Shown: positions 7,717-16,743 of the stretch, piece by piece
Position numbering within the stretch: the first letter of the stretch is position 1
Layout: each line of letters starts with the position of its first letter
Assembly: GCF_900101985.1 (NCBI RefSeq)
Contig: NZ_FNAR01000006.1
Location: 62,001-126,000 of the forward strand
Length of the DNA stretch: 64,000 nucleotides
Direction: 5' to 3'
Origin: Bhargavaea beijingensis
Lineage (GTDB): Bacteria > Bacillota > Bacilli > Bacillales_A > Planococcaceae
The notes under the pieces: model-generated
The model's database searches: none
What the model was told of the DNA's origin: nothing
The model's input: only the letters and a program-made list of their open reading frames with translations
Translations under genes and position numbers: made by a program

Positions 7717-8628
7717 TCACCTGCTGAATCCGGCAACCGCAAGCATGTCTTCGGGAACCGGACTGCAGACCTCAATCGGCGCACCAGTAAGCGGATGACT
7801 GAATGATAGCCCGGCACAATGGAGCGCCTGGCGCCCGATTCGCTCTGCGTTGCCGCCGTACAGCGTATCCCCTTCAAGCGGGTGTCCGATATGGGCAAGG
7901 TGTACTCGGATCTGATGGGTCCTGCCCGTATGAAGGATCACAGAAAGCCGGGTGAATTCCTCGCCGCGGGTCCCGGTTGTTTCCAATACACGGACTTCGG
8001 TGATGGCCCGCAGACCGTCGGGCCGCACCATCCGTTCTATGATGCTGCCTTCCCTTCGTCCGATCGGCTCATCGATAAAAAATTTGCGGTTGCTGAACAT
8101 GCCGCGCACAATCGCTTCATATCGTTTGAGAACGCCGCCCGCCTGCATCTTCCCGGACATGAGATGATGGATGTGGCGGTTCTTTGCGATACAGACAATC
8201 CCGGAGGTATCCCGGTCAAGACGGGTGACGACATGTACGGTCGCCGGCGTCCCCTCCGCACGGAATTTACCGGCAACAAAGTTGGCGAGCGTGCCGGACG
8301 GCACATCCCTCGACGGAATGGTCGCCTGTCCGGACGGCTTATCCAGAATCAGGACCGATTCGTCCTCGTATAGCACACAAAGCTCGCCATCCTCTGGAAT
8401 AAGCCCTTTCGCCGGCTTTTCCGGCGGAAAAATGACAGTGACCACATCCCCGGCCTGGAGTTCTTGCCGCACCGTCTTTTCCTCTCCATTGACCAAAATT
8501 TCGCCGCCCTTGTATTTGACTGCGGTCAGTGTCCTTCGGGAAATACCGCTTTCCGCCAAGAAGTCCCGTAATCCGACACCATCCGCCTCTGCGGTGAACG
8601 AAAGCCTGAAACGGTTGTCAGAGGACAT
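7717..8628 (-). CDS. RluA/RluD-family pseudouridine synthase (YjbO-like)
   Basis: A protein of about 303 residues with an N-terminal S4-like RNA-binding region ([20 protein letters not shown]) and an RluA catalytic domain with the signature [10 protein letters not shown] containing the catalytic Asp, plus the C-terminal [17 protein letters not shown] block. It isomerises uridine to pseudouridine in rRNA or tRNA; the target is unknown. The gene overlaps the end of the NAD kinase gene, the arrangement of B. subtilis yjbO after ppnKA. The start is placed at 8628; an ATG at 8649 has a slightly better ribosome site, and the frame is open to 8709. Confidence 0.88.
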   Translation of the reverse strand: MSSDNRFRLSFTAEADGVGLRDFLAESGISRRTLTAVKYKGGEILVNGEEKTVRQELQAGDVVTVIFPPEKPAKGLIPEDGELCVLYEDESVLILDKPSGQATIPSRDVPSGTLANFVAGKFRAEGTPATVHVVTRLDRDTSGIVCIAKNRHIHHLMSGKMQAGGVLKRYEAIVRGMFSNRKFFIDEPIGRREGSIIERMVRPDGLRAITEVRVLETTGTRGEEFTRLSVILHTGRTHQIRVHLAHIGHPLEGDTLYGGNAERIGRQALHCAGLSFSHPLTGAPIEVCSPVPEDMLAVAGFSR

Positions 8629-9421
8629 CGCTGTCGATGAAGGAGTCATGGACCCGCTTCCAGAACGGGAAGGGACGGAAACGAGCGAAGCGCACCCGTT
8701 CATCCGCAACCCGGTAGCTGATCGTCTTGACGTCCTTGTGCAGGAGATGCAGATGGTCGACCGTCACCATGAAATCAGGCCCTTTCACCGGCTTCAATAC
8801 ACAAGTATGATGGGCCGGGAGGACGAGCGGCGATCCGACAGTCCGGAACACCCGGTTGTTGATGGAGGCCATTTCTGTCAACTGCATGGCCGGCAGCGCA
8901 GGATGGATGATCGCCCCGCCGAGCGATTTGTTGTAGGCTGTGCTGCCGGAAGGCGTCGAGACGCAAAGTCCGTCACCACGGAAACGTTCGAACGGCATCC
9001 CGTTCAGTTCAACGTCCATGACAAGTGTGACATCCGGTGATTTGACGGTCGACTCGTTCATCGCCAGGTAAACCGCATCGTTCATATCATTGCGATACTG
9101 GATGGCCACTTCCAAAAGCGGATATTCAATTACATCAAAGTCATGCTTGGCGATTGAAATCACCAATTTTTCAATTTCCGGTGGCTGCCAGTCGGCATAA
9201 AAGCCGAGATGACCGGTATGCACACCGACGAATGCCGTATCCGCCAGCCGGTCCCGGTATCGGTGGAAGGCATGGAGGAGCGTTCCGTCTCCACCGATCG
9301 TCAGGACGATTTCCGGTTCCTTTTCATCGTACACAAGGCCGAAATCGTTCAAATACTGTTTGGCTCGTGTTGCGAGATCATTGGACAGATCATCGCCCCT
9401 CGATTGAATCGAATACCTCAT
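8618..9421 (-). CDS. nadK: NAD kinase
   Basis: A 267-residue ATP-NAD kinase making NADP+ from NAD+. The family motif GGDGT is at 43-47, and the NES segment (AMNESTVKS) and glycine-rich [14 protein letters not shown] loop are present. Length equals B. subtilis PpnKA/NadF. The ATG overlaps the stop of relQ by 4 bases (ATGA), so the alarmone synthetase and NAD kinase are translationally coupled, as in many Firmicutes. The third gene of the operon is a pseudouridine synthase. Confidence 0.95.
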   Translation of the reverse strand: MRYSIQSRGDDLSNDLATRAKQYLNDFGLVYDEKEPEIVLTIGGDGTLLHAFHRYRDRLADTAFVGVHTGHLGFYADWQPPEIEKLVISIAKHDFDVIEYPLLEVAIQYRNDMNDAVYLAMNESTVKSPDVTLVMDVELNGMPFERFRGDGLCVSTPSGSTAYNKSLGGAIIHPALPAMQLTEMASINNRVFRTVGSPLVLPAHHTCVLKPVKGPDFMVTVDHLHLLHKDVKTISYRVADERVRFARFRPFPFWKRVHDSFIDSDVL

Positions 9422-10092
9422 CGATCGCCGCCTCCTTTACCGGATTCCCCCAGATTATCCCTTGCGTCTCCTTTGTACGTACTGAAATAACGCTGGGCTT
9501 CTTGGATCTCATCCCGGATTTTCGACATCTCTTCATCAAGCGAAAATGCCGCCTCGGCCGCACTCTGGAGACGCACTTTGATCTCCTCGGGGAAATCCCC
9601 CTTATATTTATAGTTCAGTGAATGCTCGATTGTCGCCCAGAAATTCATCGCGAGCGTACGAATCTGGATCTCAACGAGAATTTTGATTTCGCCATGAATG
9701 GTCTGGACCGGATATTCGACGATCATATGATAAGACCTGTATCCGCTCGGTTTATTTTTCGAGATGTAGTCACGTTCTTCAGTAACAGTCATGTCCTTTC
9801 GCTGCCGGATGCTTTCGACGACCACTCCGATATCATCGACAAACTGGCACATAATACGCATGCCTGCTATGTCCGGAATCTCCGTGGCCAGCAACTCCGA
9901 AGGTTCGAATGGAATGCCTTTTTCCAACGCCTTGTCGTAAATACTTGGAAGCGGCTTGACCCGCCCCGTCACAAACTCGATCGGCGCGTGCTCAATTTCC
10001 GTAGCGAATTGTGCCCGCATGCCTTTTAACTTGATCTTCAGTTCATCGACCGCCTGCTTGTACGGCTCGAGAAACCGTTCCCATTGTCCCAT
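9418..10092 (-). CDS. relQ: Small alarmone synthetase RelQ/SasB (YjbM)
   Basis: A 224-residue single-domain (p)ppGpp synthetase without the hydrolase domain of long RelA proteins. The synthetase core is visible: [17 protein letters not shown], the G-loop-like segment [16 protein letters not shown] and [25 protein letters not shown]. RelQ enzymes are homotetrameric and transfer pyrophosphate from ATP to GDP/GTP under stress. GGGGGAT precedes the ATG. It is followed by the coupled NAD kinase gene and preceded by a yjbL homologue, matching B. subtilis yjbL-yjbM-yjbN-yjbO. Confidence 0.94.
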   Translation of the reverse strand: MGQWERFLEPYKQAVDELKIKLKGMRAQFATEIEHAPIEFVTGRVKPLPSIYDKALEKGIPFEPSELLATEIPDIAGMRIMCQFVDDIGVVVESIRQRKDMTVTEERDYISKNKPSGYRSYHMIVEYPVQTIHGEIKILVEIQIRTLAMNFWATIEHSLNYKYKGDFPEEIKVRLQSAAEAAFSLDEEMSKIRDEIQEAQRYFSTYKGDARDNLGESGKGGGDR

Positions 10093-10121
10093 TGTTCAAT
10101 CCCCCGTTCGGTCAGTGCTAT

Positions 10122-10505
10122 TCAGGCACTCAGGATCTGGCTGAAAGCCCTCTCGACCGCCGTCGAGAACGCCTCGCCGTAATTGTCATTGCCTTCGATA
10201 TTGAAGATCAGCATCTCCAGCTCATCCGTAAAGTTTACAAGCTCAATCCGATGTTCTCCGGCCATGAGAACAGGAGTCCGCCCGCTTTTCAGGACTGCCG
10301 CCATCTCCGGCCAGACTTCTTCAGGAAAATGTACATGGACAAACCGCTCCCCGTCATCCAGCAAATAAACGAACGTTCCGGAATCGGTATCCGTGATCAT
10401 TCTCCCCGCGGGTTGTGTCCCGGAAAGCTCCGCACCTTCCCGCAGGTTAAATTCGGTTACATTGCCGGTAAATCCGGCGCTCTGAACGATTGGCTGTTTG
10501 GTCAC
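10122..10505 (-). CDS. yjbL: UPF0738 family protein (YjbL-like)
   Basis: A protein of 127 residues assigned to the UPF0738 group by sequence character and position just upstream of relQ, as yjbL is in B. subtilis. It is predicted soluble and mostly beta-rich, with the conserved-looking segment DSGTFVYLLDDGERFVHVHFPEEVWP. The start is a GTG at 10505 with AAAGGACG upstream; an ATG 8 codons earlier (10529) overlaps that site and is less likely. No function is known. Confidence 0.75.
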   Translation of the reverse strand: MTKQPIVQSAGFTGNVTEFNLREGAELSGTQPAGRMITDTDSGTFVYLLDDGERFVHVHFPEEVWPEMAAVLKSGRTPVLMAGEHRIELVNFTDELEMLIFNIEGNDNYGEAFSTAVERAFSQILSA

Positions 10506-10699
10506 GATGTCTTCGTCCTTTCTATGCATACAAATCATCTCACTTCAGTCTATCACAGCAGGCATTCGCACGCAGTTCCAATCTGGCTCAAAAGCTCTCA
10601 CAGACCGGGTTGGAAATCGATTTATTTGTAGAACCGGAGTGCGGTTGATAGAATGAGTCTACAATTACAGGCAATGGAGTTAGCAAAGGAGCATGCATC

Positions 10700-11101
10700 A
10701 TGACCCGGAAACCCATCATTCCTTATGAAGAGATCGGCCCGGAGCTGCTGTCCGATCTCGTCGACGCGTTCTACGGGAAAGTCGCCCGGCATCCGATGCT
10801 CTATCCCATTTTTCCAGATGATTTGACTGAAACCGCCAGAAAACAGAAACAGTTTCTCACCCAGTTTCTGGGTGGACCCAATTTATATACCGAGGAACAC
10901 GGACACCCCATGCTGCGGGCGCGGCACATGCCGTTCCCTATCACCTATGACCGTGCCCAGGCCTGGCTCGAATGCATGGCTGAAGCGATGGACGAGGTCG
11001 GCATGGAAGGGAAGATCCGTGAAGACTTCTATAACCGGCTGATCCTGACCGCTAACCATATGGTCAACAGGACCGGACCGGATGAGGAGGGGTCCGTTTG
11101 A
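10700..11101 (+). CDS. yjbI: Truncated haemoglobin, group II (YjbI)
   Basis: A 133-residue globin of the truncated group II type. The LVDAFYGKVARHPML segment carries the B-helix tyrosine, and RARHMPFPI carries the proximal haem-ligand histidine. It binds haem and oxygen; its partner in Firmicutes is the SpxH gene, which follows with a 4-base overlap. AAAGGAG precedes the ATG. In B. subtilis yjbI and yjbH form the same operon, and the globin is thought to limit oxidative damage to its partner. Confidence 0.93.
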   Translation: MTRKPIIPYEEIGPELLSDLVDAFYGKVARHPMLYPIFPDDLTETARKQKQFLTQFLGGPNLYTEEHGHPMLRARHMPFPITYDRAQAWLECMAEAMDEVGMEGKIREDFYNRLILTANHMVNRTGPDEEGSV

Positions 11102-11895
11102 ACTTACTGCCGAATGCTTCGGAGATCCTGGAAACGGAGAACTCGGCCAAACCGCTTGAGCTGTATGTCTTCATCGATCCGACTGATGCGGACTGCTATG
11201 GACTGGTCCCGATTCTCCGACGTCTGCAGGTGGAGTATGAACAATACTTCACCTACCGCATCATCATGAAGACATGCCTATCGCCACAAAAAAGCCTTGC
11301 CCTGGGGCCCCAGGATACCCGAATCCCCCATCCTGCCCTTCCTGCAGTCGCTGTCAAGGCGGCCGAGTTCCAGGGCAAGCGGGCCGGATTCAAGTACCTG
11401 TGCCGGCTTCTCGATTACAGGTTCCTGAAAGGGCGCGATGTCACAACACCGGAAGTCCTGCTTGAGATTGCCGACCTGGTCGGAATCGACACAGCCGAAT
11501 TCTCGCAAGACTTCCGATCCGTCAATGCCGCAAAGTCTTTCCAGTGCGATCTGTACATCTCCCGGGAGATGGAAGTCGACCAAGCTCCGAGTTTCGTTTT
11601 CTTTAATAACAATTTTGAAGATGAGGGTCTGATGGTGGACGGCATCCATGACTACGGAATTTATGTGAAGGTTTTGGAAGAGTTGCTCGGAGACCAGATG
11701 AAAAAGTCGGTTCCCCCGTCTCTCGATGAACTGTTCCGCCGATTTGACTCTCTGACAACCGGTGAGATTGCCGCCATCTATAAGGTAAGCACGAGGACCG
11801 CTGAGCGTGAGCTGAAAAAACGCCTGCTTCAACGCCGGATCGAATGTCTGCCTGTACGGGGTGCAACCCTTTGGCGCAGAAAAATGGACTTATAA
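11098..11895 (+). CDS. spxH: ClpXP adaptor SpxH (YjbH), atypical redox motif
   Basis: A 265-residue DsbA-like adaptor that delivers Spx to ClpXP. The start is a TTG at 11098 overlapping the globin stop (TTGA), with GGAGGGG upstream. The thioredoxin-fold core (LELYVFIDPTDADCYGLVP) aligns with the family's FVDPLCPECW segment, but the CPEC motif is TDADC here, so only the second cysteine remains. The N-terminal His/Cys-rich tail and about 30 residues of the family are also missing. The C-terminal helical region (LTTGEIAAIYKVSTRTAERELKKR) is present. Its substrate gene, spx, is 5 kb away in the same conserved block. Confidence 0.88.
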   Translation: MNLLPNASEILETENSAKPLELYVFIDPTDADCYGLVPILRRLQVEYEQYFTYRIIMKTCLSPQKSLALGPQDTRIPHPALPAVAVKAAEFQGKRAGFKYLCRLLDYRFLKGRDVTTPEVLLEIADLVGIDTAEFSQDFRSVNAAKSFQCDLYISREMEVDQAPSFVFFNNNFEDEGLMVDGIHDYGIYVKVLEELLGDQMKKSVPPSLDELFRRFDSLTTGEIAAIYKVSTRTAERELKKRLLQRRIECLPVRGATLWRRKMDL

Positions 11896-11902
11896 TGAAT
11901 TC

Positions 11903-11933
11903 AGCCGGAATCCTGTCGGATTCCGGCTTTGTT
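11903..11933 (+). terminator. Terminator after spxH
   Basis: AGCCGGAATCC, a 4-base loop and GGATTCCGGCT are followed by a T-rich tract, 8 bases after the spxH stop. Confidence 0.85.
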
Positions 11934-11957
11934 GTGCGGTCAGTTTGTTTCCTTCAC

Positions 11958-12001
11958 GACAAAAAGACACCCGCTCCGGGGGAGGAGCGGGTGCTTTTTC
12001 G
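11958..12001. terminator. Second, bidirectional terminator hairpin
   Basis: AAAAAG precedes a long GC stem (CACCCGCTCC paired with GGAGCGGGTG) that ends in CTTTTTC. It looks like an intrinsic terminator in both directions, yet no gene lies between it and the spxH terminator 25 bases before. Confidence 0.75.
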
Positions 12002-12512
12002 TATTACACGAAGGGGATGGGGGAAATGTTCACGTTCAAACAAAAGGGGTGTTTGTTGCCGTGAATTATTTCACGTTCTTAACTTATCACGAAATAATTG
12101 ATTGCGCAAGATTTCACATAAGAGTTCACAAGGTTGTCATATTGCGAGCGTTTTCAATCCGAATAACATTATTGCGACAAAAATGTTCTGAAAGCTTAGT
12201 AACGGAACTCTCTGATATTTGATAAATGAAATTTGTATGGAGCACTACTTTGTTCTGGGTTCTCCTGCTTCTGAAAAATCCCCTGGCATCCCGTTTCGGG
12301 AGCTTACCTCAGGCGCCAAAGGCAGTCGCCAATACGAGATTGGTGCGCGGAAAAACGTCGTGTTGCACAAAGAGACCGCTTTCCATCCTTGGCGGACTTC
12401 CTCTTTGAAATCCCGGTTCCCGACGCCGAGTGATTACCAAGTGTACCCGAGTGACCCCCAGCCCTTCCAGCATGGTTCGGGAGTGTCTGGGGCTACGCTT
12501 CCCTCCGCACAA
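12002..12512. other. Non-coding interval between spxH and pepF
   Basis: About 500 bases with no convincing gene. The left part (12020-12215) is AT-rich and has two copies of TTCACGTTC (12029 and 12070), a palindrome CGTGAATTATTTCACG at 12060-12075 and a further TTTCACATAAGAGTTCACAAG stretch near 12113. The right part (about 12230-12510) is GC-richer and contains several potential hairpins, such as CGCCAAT/ATTGGTGCG around 12327. Frames of 85-103 codons cross it on both strands but lack ribosome sites and protein-like composition. It may hold a small RNA, a repeat or a decayed element. Confidence 0.5.
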
Positions 12513-12514
12513 AA

Positions 12515-12556
12515 AGACTGCAGGCAATGAGGTAGAATCCCATTTGCCTGCAGTTT
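12515..12556 (-). terminator. Terminator after pepF
   Basis: On the minus strand CTGCAGGCAA and TTGCCTGCAG enclose a loop and are followed by TCTTTTTG. Confidence 0.85.
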
Positions 12557-12583
12557 CATCAGTCACCTATTTAAAAAAGCCGG

Positions 12584-14398
12584 TCAGCCGAGCAGTCTTT
12601 CGAGTTCATCGAGTTTTTCACCAAATGCCCTGCAGGCCTCTTCAATCGGCTGGCTGGAGGTCATGTCCACTCCTGCCTGTTTCAGGACTTCGATCGGGTA
12701 ATCCGAGGAGCCCGCTTTCAGGAAGCGGTTGATGTAGCGTTCGACAGCCGGATCACCTTCCTCCAGAATTTTGTTGCTGAGGGCGACCGCGGCGCTGTAG
12801 CCGGTTGCATACTGGTATACATAGTAATTGTAGTAGAAGTGCGGAATGCGTGCCCATTCCAGGCCAATTTCCTCATCAATGACGATGTCATCGCCGAAGT
12901 ATTTCTTGTTGAGCTCATAATACACTTCCGTCAGTTTATCGGCTGTCAGTGCAATTCCCTGCTGATCAAGCTGATGAATGGCATGTTCGAATTCCGCAAA
13001 CATCGTCTGGCGGAATACCGTGCCACGGAATCCTTCCAGCCAATAGTTCAGCAAGTAGATCTTTTTCTGCTCATCATCCAGTGTTTTAAGGAGATGGTCA
13101 TTCAAAAGGGCTTCGTTGCAGGTCGAAGCAACCTCTGCGACGAAAATCGTGTAATCGCCGTATACAAATGGCTGGTTCTTGCGCGTGTAGTAGCTGTGGA
13201 CGCTGTGGCCGAATTCATGTGCGAGCGTGAACAGGTTGTTTACATTGTCCTGCCAGTTCATCAAGATATATGGATTTGTTCCGTATGATCCGGATGAGTA
13301 AGCGCCTGAACGCTTGCCTTTGTTTTCGCGGACGTCTACCCAGCGGTTTTCGAGGCCTTCCTTCAAGATGTCCGCATATTCGTCCCCAAGCGGTGCTAGC
13401 CCTTCGAGCATCATCTGTTTGGCATTCTCATACGGTACTTTCATGTCAACGTCCTTGACCAGCGGCGTGTAGAGGTCCCACATATGCAATTCGTCCAGTC
13501 CCAGTACTTTCTTCCTCAGCGCAATGTACTTGTGCAGCAGGTGCAGGTTGTCGTTGATTGTCGAAATGAGATTGTCATAGACGGCTTCGGGGATATGATT
13601 GTTCGAAAGTGCCGCTTCCCGCGCGGAAGAGTAGTTGCGGATGCGTGCATGGACGTTGTTGGACTTGATTTCACCGGAAAGTGTCGAGGCGAAAGTGTTG
13701 CGGAATTTCCCGTAGGTATCGTACATGGCGCGGAATGCGGCTTCGCGGACTGAAGGATCGTTGCTTTCAAGGAATGTCGTATAGCGGCCATGTGTAAGCT
13801 TGACCACATTGCCTTTTTCATCTTTGATCTCCGGGAACTCAAGGTCGGCATTGTTCAGCATGCCGAACGTCTCGGATGATGCGTTCGCGACCTCCGAGAA
13901 CTGCGCCAGGAGAGCCTCCTGTTCCGCAGGCAGAACATGAGGACGCTGGCGGTTCACTTCCTCAAGAGCATGCCGGTACACCTTCAGGCCTTCCTCTTCT
14001 TCAACGAAGCGGTTCAATTCCTTTTCCTCAATTGAAAGCAATTCTGGGACGAAATAAGAAAGGCTCGTCGAAACCTTGACGTACAGTGTCTTTGCACGGC
14101 TGTCCATTGCCTGGTATGTGCTGTTGGCGGTGTCTTGGTCGTAACGCATATGGGAATAGGCATACAGGCGCTGGAGCCGCTCGGAAATCTCATCCCGGTA
14201 TTGCAGGGCTGCCAGCAGCTCCTTGGCTCCATTCCCGAGCGTTCCGCGGAATGTATCCGCTTTCCCGGCCAGCACTTCAATTTCTTTATATTCTTCTTCC
14301 CATTGTTCATCGGAAGCAAAGATGTCCTCAAGTCGCCATGTCTCCTCAACCGGGACCTGATTTCTTGTCAATACATCGTTTTTCGGTTCGGTCGTCAT
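12584..14398 (-). CDS. pepF: Oligoendopeptidase F (PepF)
   Basis: A 604-residue M3-family zinc metallopeptidase that degrades cytoplasmic oligopeptides. The zinc motif HEFGH lies near residue 390 (FTLAHEFGHSVHSYY), with the downstream zinc-binding Glu in the FVAEVASTCNEALL segment. The ATG at 14398 has GGAAGGGG upstream; the longer open frame to 14560 overlaps coiA and is not conserved. The order spx-mecA-coiA-pepF is that of B. subtilis spx-mecA-yjbF-pepF, which links this peptidase to the Clp-degradation and competence neighbourhood. Confidence 0.95.
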   Translation of the reverse strand: MTTEPKNDVLTRNQVPVEETWRLEDIFASDEQWEEEYKEIEVLAGKADTFRGTLGNGAKELLAALQYRDEISERLQRLYAYSHMRYDQDTANSTYQAMDSRAKTLYVKVSTSLSYFVPELLSIEEKELNRFVEEEEGLKVYRHALEEVNRQRPHVLPAEQEALLAQFSEVANASSETFGMLNNADLEFPEIKDEKGNVVKLTHGRYTTFLESNDPSVREAAFRAMYDTYGKFRNTFASTLSGEIKSNNVHARIRNYSSAREAALSNNHIPEAVYDNLISTINDNLHLLHKYIALRKKVLGLDELHMWDLYTPLVKDVDMKVPYENAKQMMLEGLAPLGDEYADILKEGLENRWVDVRENKGKRSGAYSSGSYGTNPYILMNWQDNVNNLFTLAHEFGHSVHSYYTRKNQPFVYGDYTIFVAEVASTCNEALLNDHLLKTLDDEQKKIYLLNYWLEGFRGTVFRQTMFAEFEHAIHQLDQQGIALTADKLTEVYYELNKKYFGDDIVIDEEIGLEWARIPHFYYNYYVYQYATGYSAAVALSNKILEEGDPAVERYINRFLKAGSSDYPIEVLKQAGVDMTSSQPIEEACRAFGEKLDELERLLG

Positions 14399-14447
14399 TT
14401 GGATTACCCCTTCCTTCGATAGCCAAAATAAACTCAAGAACATTTTC

Positions 14448-15596
14448 TCAATATTCATTATGGCTTGCAAGGAATTCCTTCCAAAGATATCTGATCGAGC
14501 TTTCGGGCAGTTCATGGCAATCAAGGATGTCTCGGAGACTCTTGACTCCGGATGCCTCAAGGAATTTCAAATAGGCGGACACAGCTCCCTCCCCGTCCCC
14601 TCTTTGCGCCGGTAAGAGGTTCAGAAATTCTCTGATCAAATCAGAACTTGAGGATTCCCTGCTTTCTGCACCGAAGGCAAAAAAGACGAACTGCGCCTGC
14701 CACTCTGCGTCGTGCTCCTTAAAGGCTGCCGCGCCGGAAGTCGGGACGCCGATAAGGGGCGGTAGCCGATCCGCGCTGATCCGGTTCTCATAACAAGACC
14801 GAAGTAAGGGGTCGTGAACCCCTCTGCGGTTGTACAGAACCCTCCGATTTAAATAGGACCTGCGCCTGGAAGCATAAATCCTCATAAAGGAGCTGAATGT
14901 GATCTCATCGATGGGAGAAGGCACAGCAAAAGGGAACCCCTGCAAAACATAGGGAATGGCGACCATCTTGCCCAAAAATGTGTTACCGCTGACGTGCATC
15001 AGATGCACGAAGTAATAGAAATGCCTGGTCACGGGGTCATAGGTCATCAGGTAATTCCCGGTTTTCACATCCCGGCGGATGAACAGCTGCAGAAACTCAG
15101 GAATAGACAAGGTCCTGATTGGCTGTCCCGTCGAACTCCAGCTTTCGGGCGCAGAAGGAATCCAATGAGGAATGATTCCCGCCCCCTCATACCCCTCCGT
15201 GCGCTTTCGCACAAGCGCGGGCGGAATCCGGCTGCATTGAAATTCAATCGCATGTGCACTGCCGTCATACTCGACGAGAAGGTCAGGCCGCTGGCCGATC
15301 GGTGTCAGGGCCGTCTCCATGCCCGTACTTAGACCGAGCCCGGTAAACATTTCGTAGAGTTGCTGTTTGCCTGCCAGATGGGCCGGCGTCTCCCCTTCTG
15401 AAAACATCCGCCTGCAATCGCTTCTCGCCGCGTGGGCGAAATGGGGAATCCTGACATCTCCGATTTTCAGCCACATTTTATTGCGGCATTGCGGACAGCG
15501 GAAGTGGTGTGAGTTTTTCATATGATGGAGAGACTCCCTCGTCATGTCCTGGGTAATGATGAACTGCACCTCGTTTTCCAAGATGGCCGCCAACAT
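14448..15596 (-). CDS. coiA: Competence protein CoiA (YjbF-like)
   Basis: A protein of about 382 residues of the CoiA family, needed during transformation at the step of processing or integrating incoming DNA. Near the N-terminus there is a zinc-ribbon-like CPQC (34-37) followed by HFAH (52-55), then a nuclease-like core of PD-(D/E)xK type: RPDLLVEYDG with D105, and AIEFQCS with E118 and Q120. Lower-case conservation falls off in the C-terminal third. The start at 15596 is the ATG that opens the conserved region; GGAGGG is 12 bases upstream, a long spacing, and the frame remains open to 15683. Confidence 0.85.
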   Translation of the reverse strand: MLAAILENEVQFIITQDMTRESLHHMKNSHHFRCPQCRNKMWLKIGDVRIPHFAHAARSDCRRMFSEGETPAHLAGKQQLYEMFTGLGLSTGMETALTPIGQRPDLLVEYDGSAHAIEFQCSRIPPALVRKRTEGYEGAGIIPHWIPSAPESWSSTGQPIRTLSIPEFLQLFIRRDVKTGNYLMTYDPVTRHFYYFVHLMHVSGNTFLGKMVAIPYVLQGFPFAVPSPIDEITFSSFMRIYASRRRSYLNRRVLYNRRGVHDPLLRSCYENRISADRLPPLIGVPTSGAAAFKEHDAEWQAQFVFFAFGAESRESSSSDLIREFLNLLPAQRGDGEGAVSAYLKFLEASGVKSLRDILDCHELPESSIRYLWKEFLASHNEY

Positions 15597-15808
15597 ATTC
15601 TGACTATTCCCTCCTTTCTTTCCGTCATTGTAAACCCGCACAGATGATCTGGCAACTCCGCCAAGAGGCGCATGAACTGCCATTTTTCAATATTGGCATC
15701 CAGGATCGGACCAAAATCAAATTTCGCCTCTAAAAAAAGCCCCAAAATAAAAAAATGCGAATTCTTGGTCCGAATCCTCACAAGTTCTGATTTACAGTTT
15801 TTTGGTAA

Positions 15809-15838
15809 AGAAAAAGCTGTACGGTAATCCGTACAGCC
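15809..15838 (-). terminator. Terminator after mecA
   Basis: On the minus strand GCTGTACGG, a 4-base loop and CCGTACAGC are followed by TTTTTC. Confidence 0.88.
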
Positions 15839-15844
15839 TGGGAA

Positions 15845-16504
15845 TCAGAAGTGCTCTGCAACTGTGCCGAATACATCATCGGCGATGATTGTCTTTCCAT
15901 ATTCCTCTATCCGGTGAATGGTGACATTCGTCCGTTGCAGATACTCCGTCAGCACGCTGACTATGTCGTCGAGATCTTCCTCATCGCCAGCGAGGCTGTC
16001 AAAGCCAATGTGGAGATAGTAGTTGTCCTCAAACAGATGGAGCGAAGTCCGCAGTGCCTCTTCCTTCAGGATCTGCGAAAGCGGAATCAGGTCATCGAAC
16101 TCACCGACAAGGAAAGTCGCGTCCTCCCAGTCGTCCTCTTCCTGGCGGAAACCTGGGACGTACTGGTCGAGGTTCTGGAGGTCGGCGTAAGAGGATTCAT
16201 CCTCCTGGAACATCCGTCTTCCCTCCTGGCCGAATGGCGGCTCCAACTGCTTCCCGTCACGGGTCACTTGGGCTCGGGTCACAGTCACTTCGAGTCCCTT
16301 ATCCATTGCATGGACTTGGATCCAAAGCGGTCCCTCGATGGTAAAGTCGGCTTCCTCGTCGACTTCTTCCATCATCTCCCAGAACAACTCTTCGCTGCGG
16401 TCGCGATTGTACCAGATTTCGTCGCGGGTAAAACCGCGCTCTTCGATATCAATATACGAAATGAAAAACTTCACAGTATTTTCATTGATGCGTTCGATTT
16501 CCAT
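15845..16504 (-). CDS. mecA: Adaptor protein MecA
   Basis: A 219-residue ClpC adaptor. The N-terminal substrate-binding domain begins MEIERINENTVKFFISYIDI, identical in layout to the Bacillus family, and the C-terminal ClpC-binding domain is present after an acidic linker (about 85-130). In Bacillus MecA delivers ComK and other substrates to ClpCP and helps assemble the ClpC hexamer. The start at 16504 has GGGAGAGGTG upstream. It lies between spx and coiA, each separated by a terminator, so it is probably transcribed from its own promoter. Confidence 0.93.
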   Translation of the reverse strand: MEIERINENTVKFFISYIDIEERGFTRDEIWYNRDRSEELFWEMMEEVDEEADFTIEGPLWIQVHAMDKGLEVTVTRAQVTRDGKQLEPPFGQEGRRMFQEDESSYADLQNLDQYVPGFRQEEDDWEDATFLVGEFDDLIPLSQILKEEALRTSLHLFEDNYYLHIGFDSLAGDEEDLDDIVSVLTEYLQRTNVTIHRIEEYGKTIIADDVFGTVAEHF

Positions 16505-16693
16505 GTTTACACCTCTCCCTTCCGACGGTATTCTCCGTAACCCGGGTGTGACAAAGCAATCCACCGATGGCAAGTGTCCTGCTGTCAGTATATGCCGTCA
16601 CCGTCAAATCTGGAAAGGCGTGTCCAGACGGAACGGCTGCTTGTAGTATTAGCATTGTATGGGACAGGATTCAGGAAAGCAAGAGAAAAAAAC

Positions 16694-16735
16694 GAAAAAG
16701 ACTGACAGGTCAATCGCAACATCCCTGTCAGTCCT
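16694..16735 (-). terminator. Terminator after spx
   Basis: On the minus strand GGACTGACAGG and CCTGTCAGTC form a stem around a loop of about 14 bases, followed by TTTTTCG and more T residues. Confidence 0.8.
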
Positions 16736-16743
16736 GTTTTGCC

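Noticed and set aside
12309-12566. An 85-codon minus-strand frame in the spxH-pepF gap
   Set aside because: It runs through the pepF terminator at its 5' end and has no ribosome site; kept only as part of the non-coding block.
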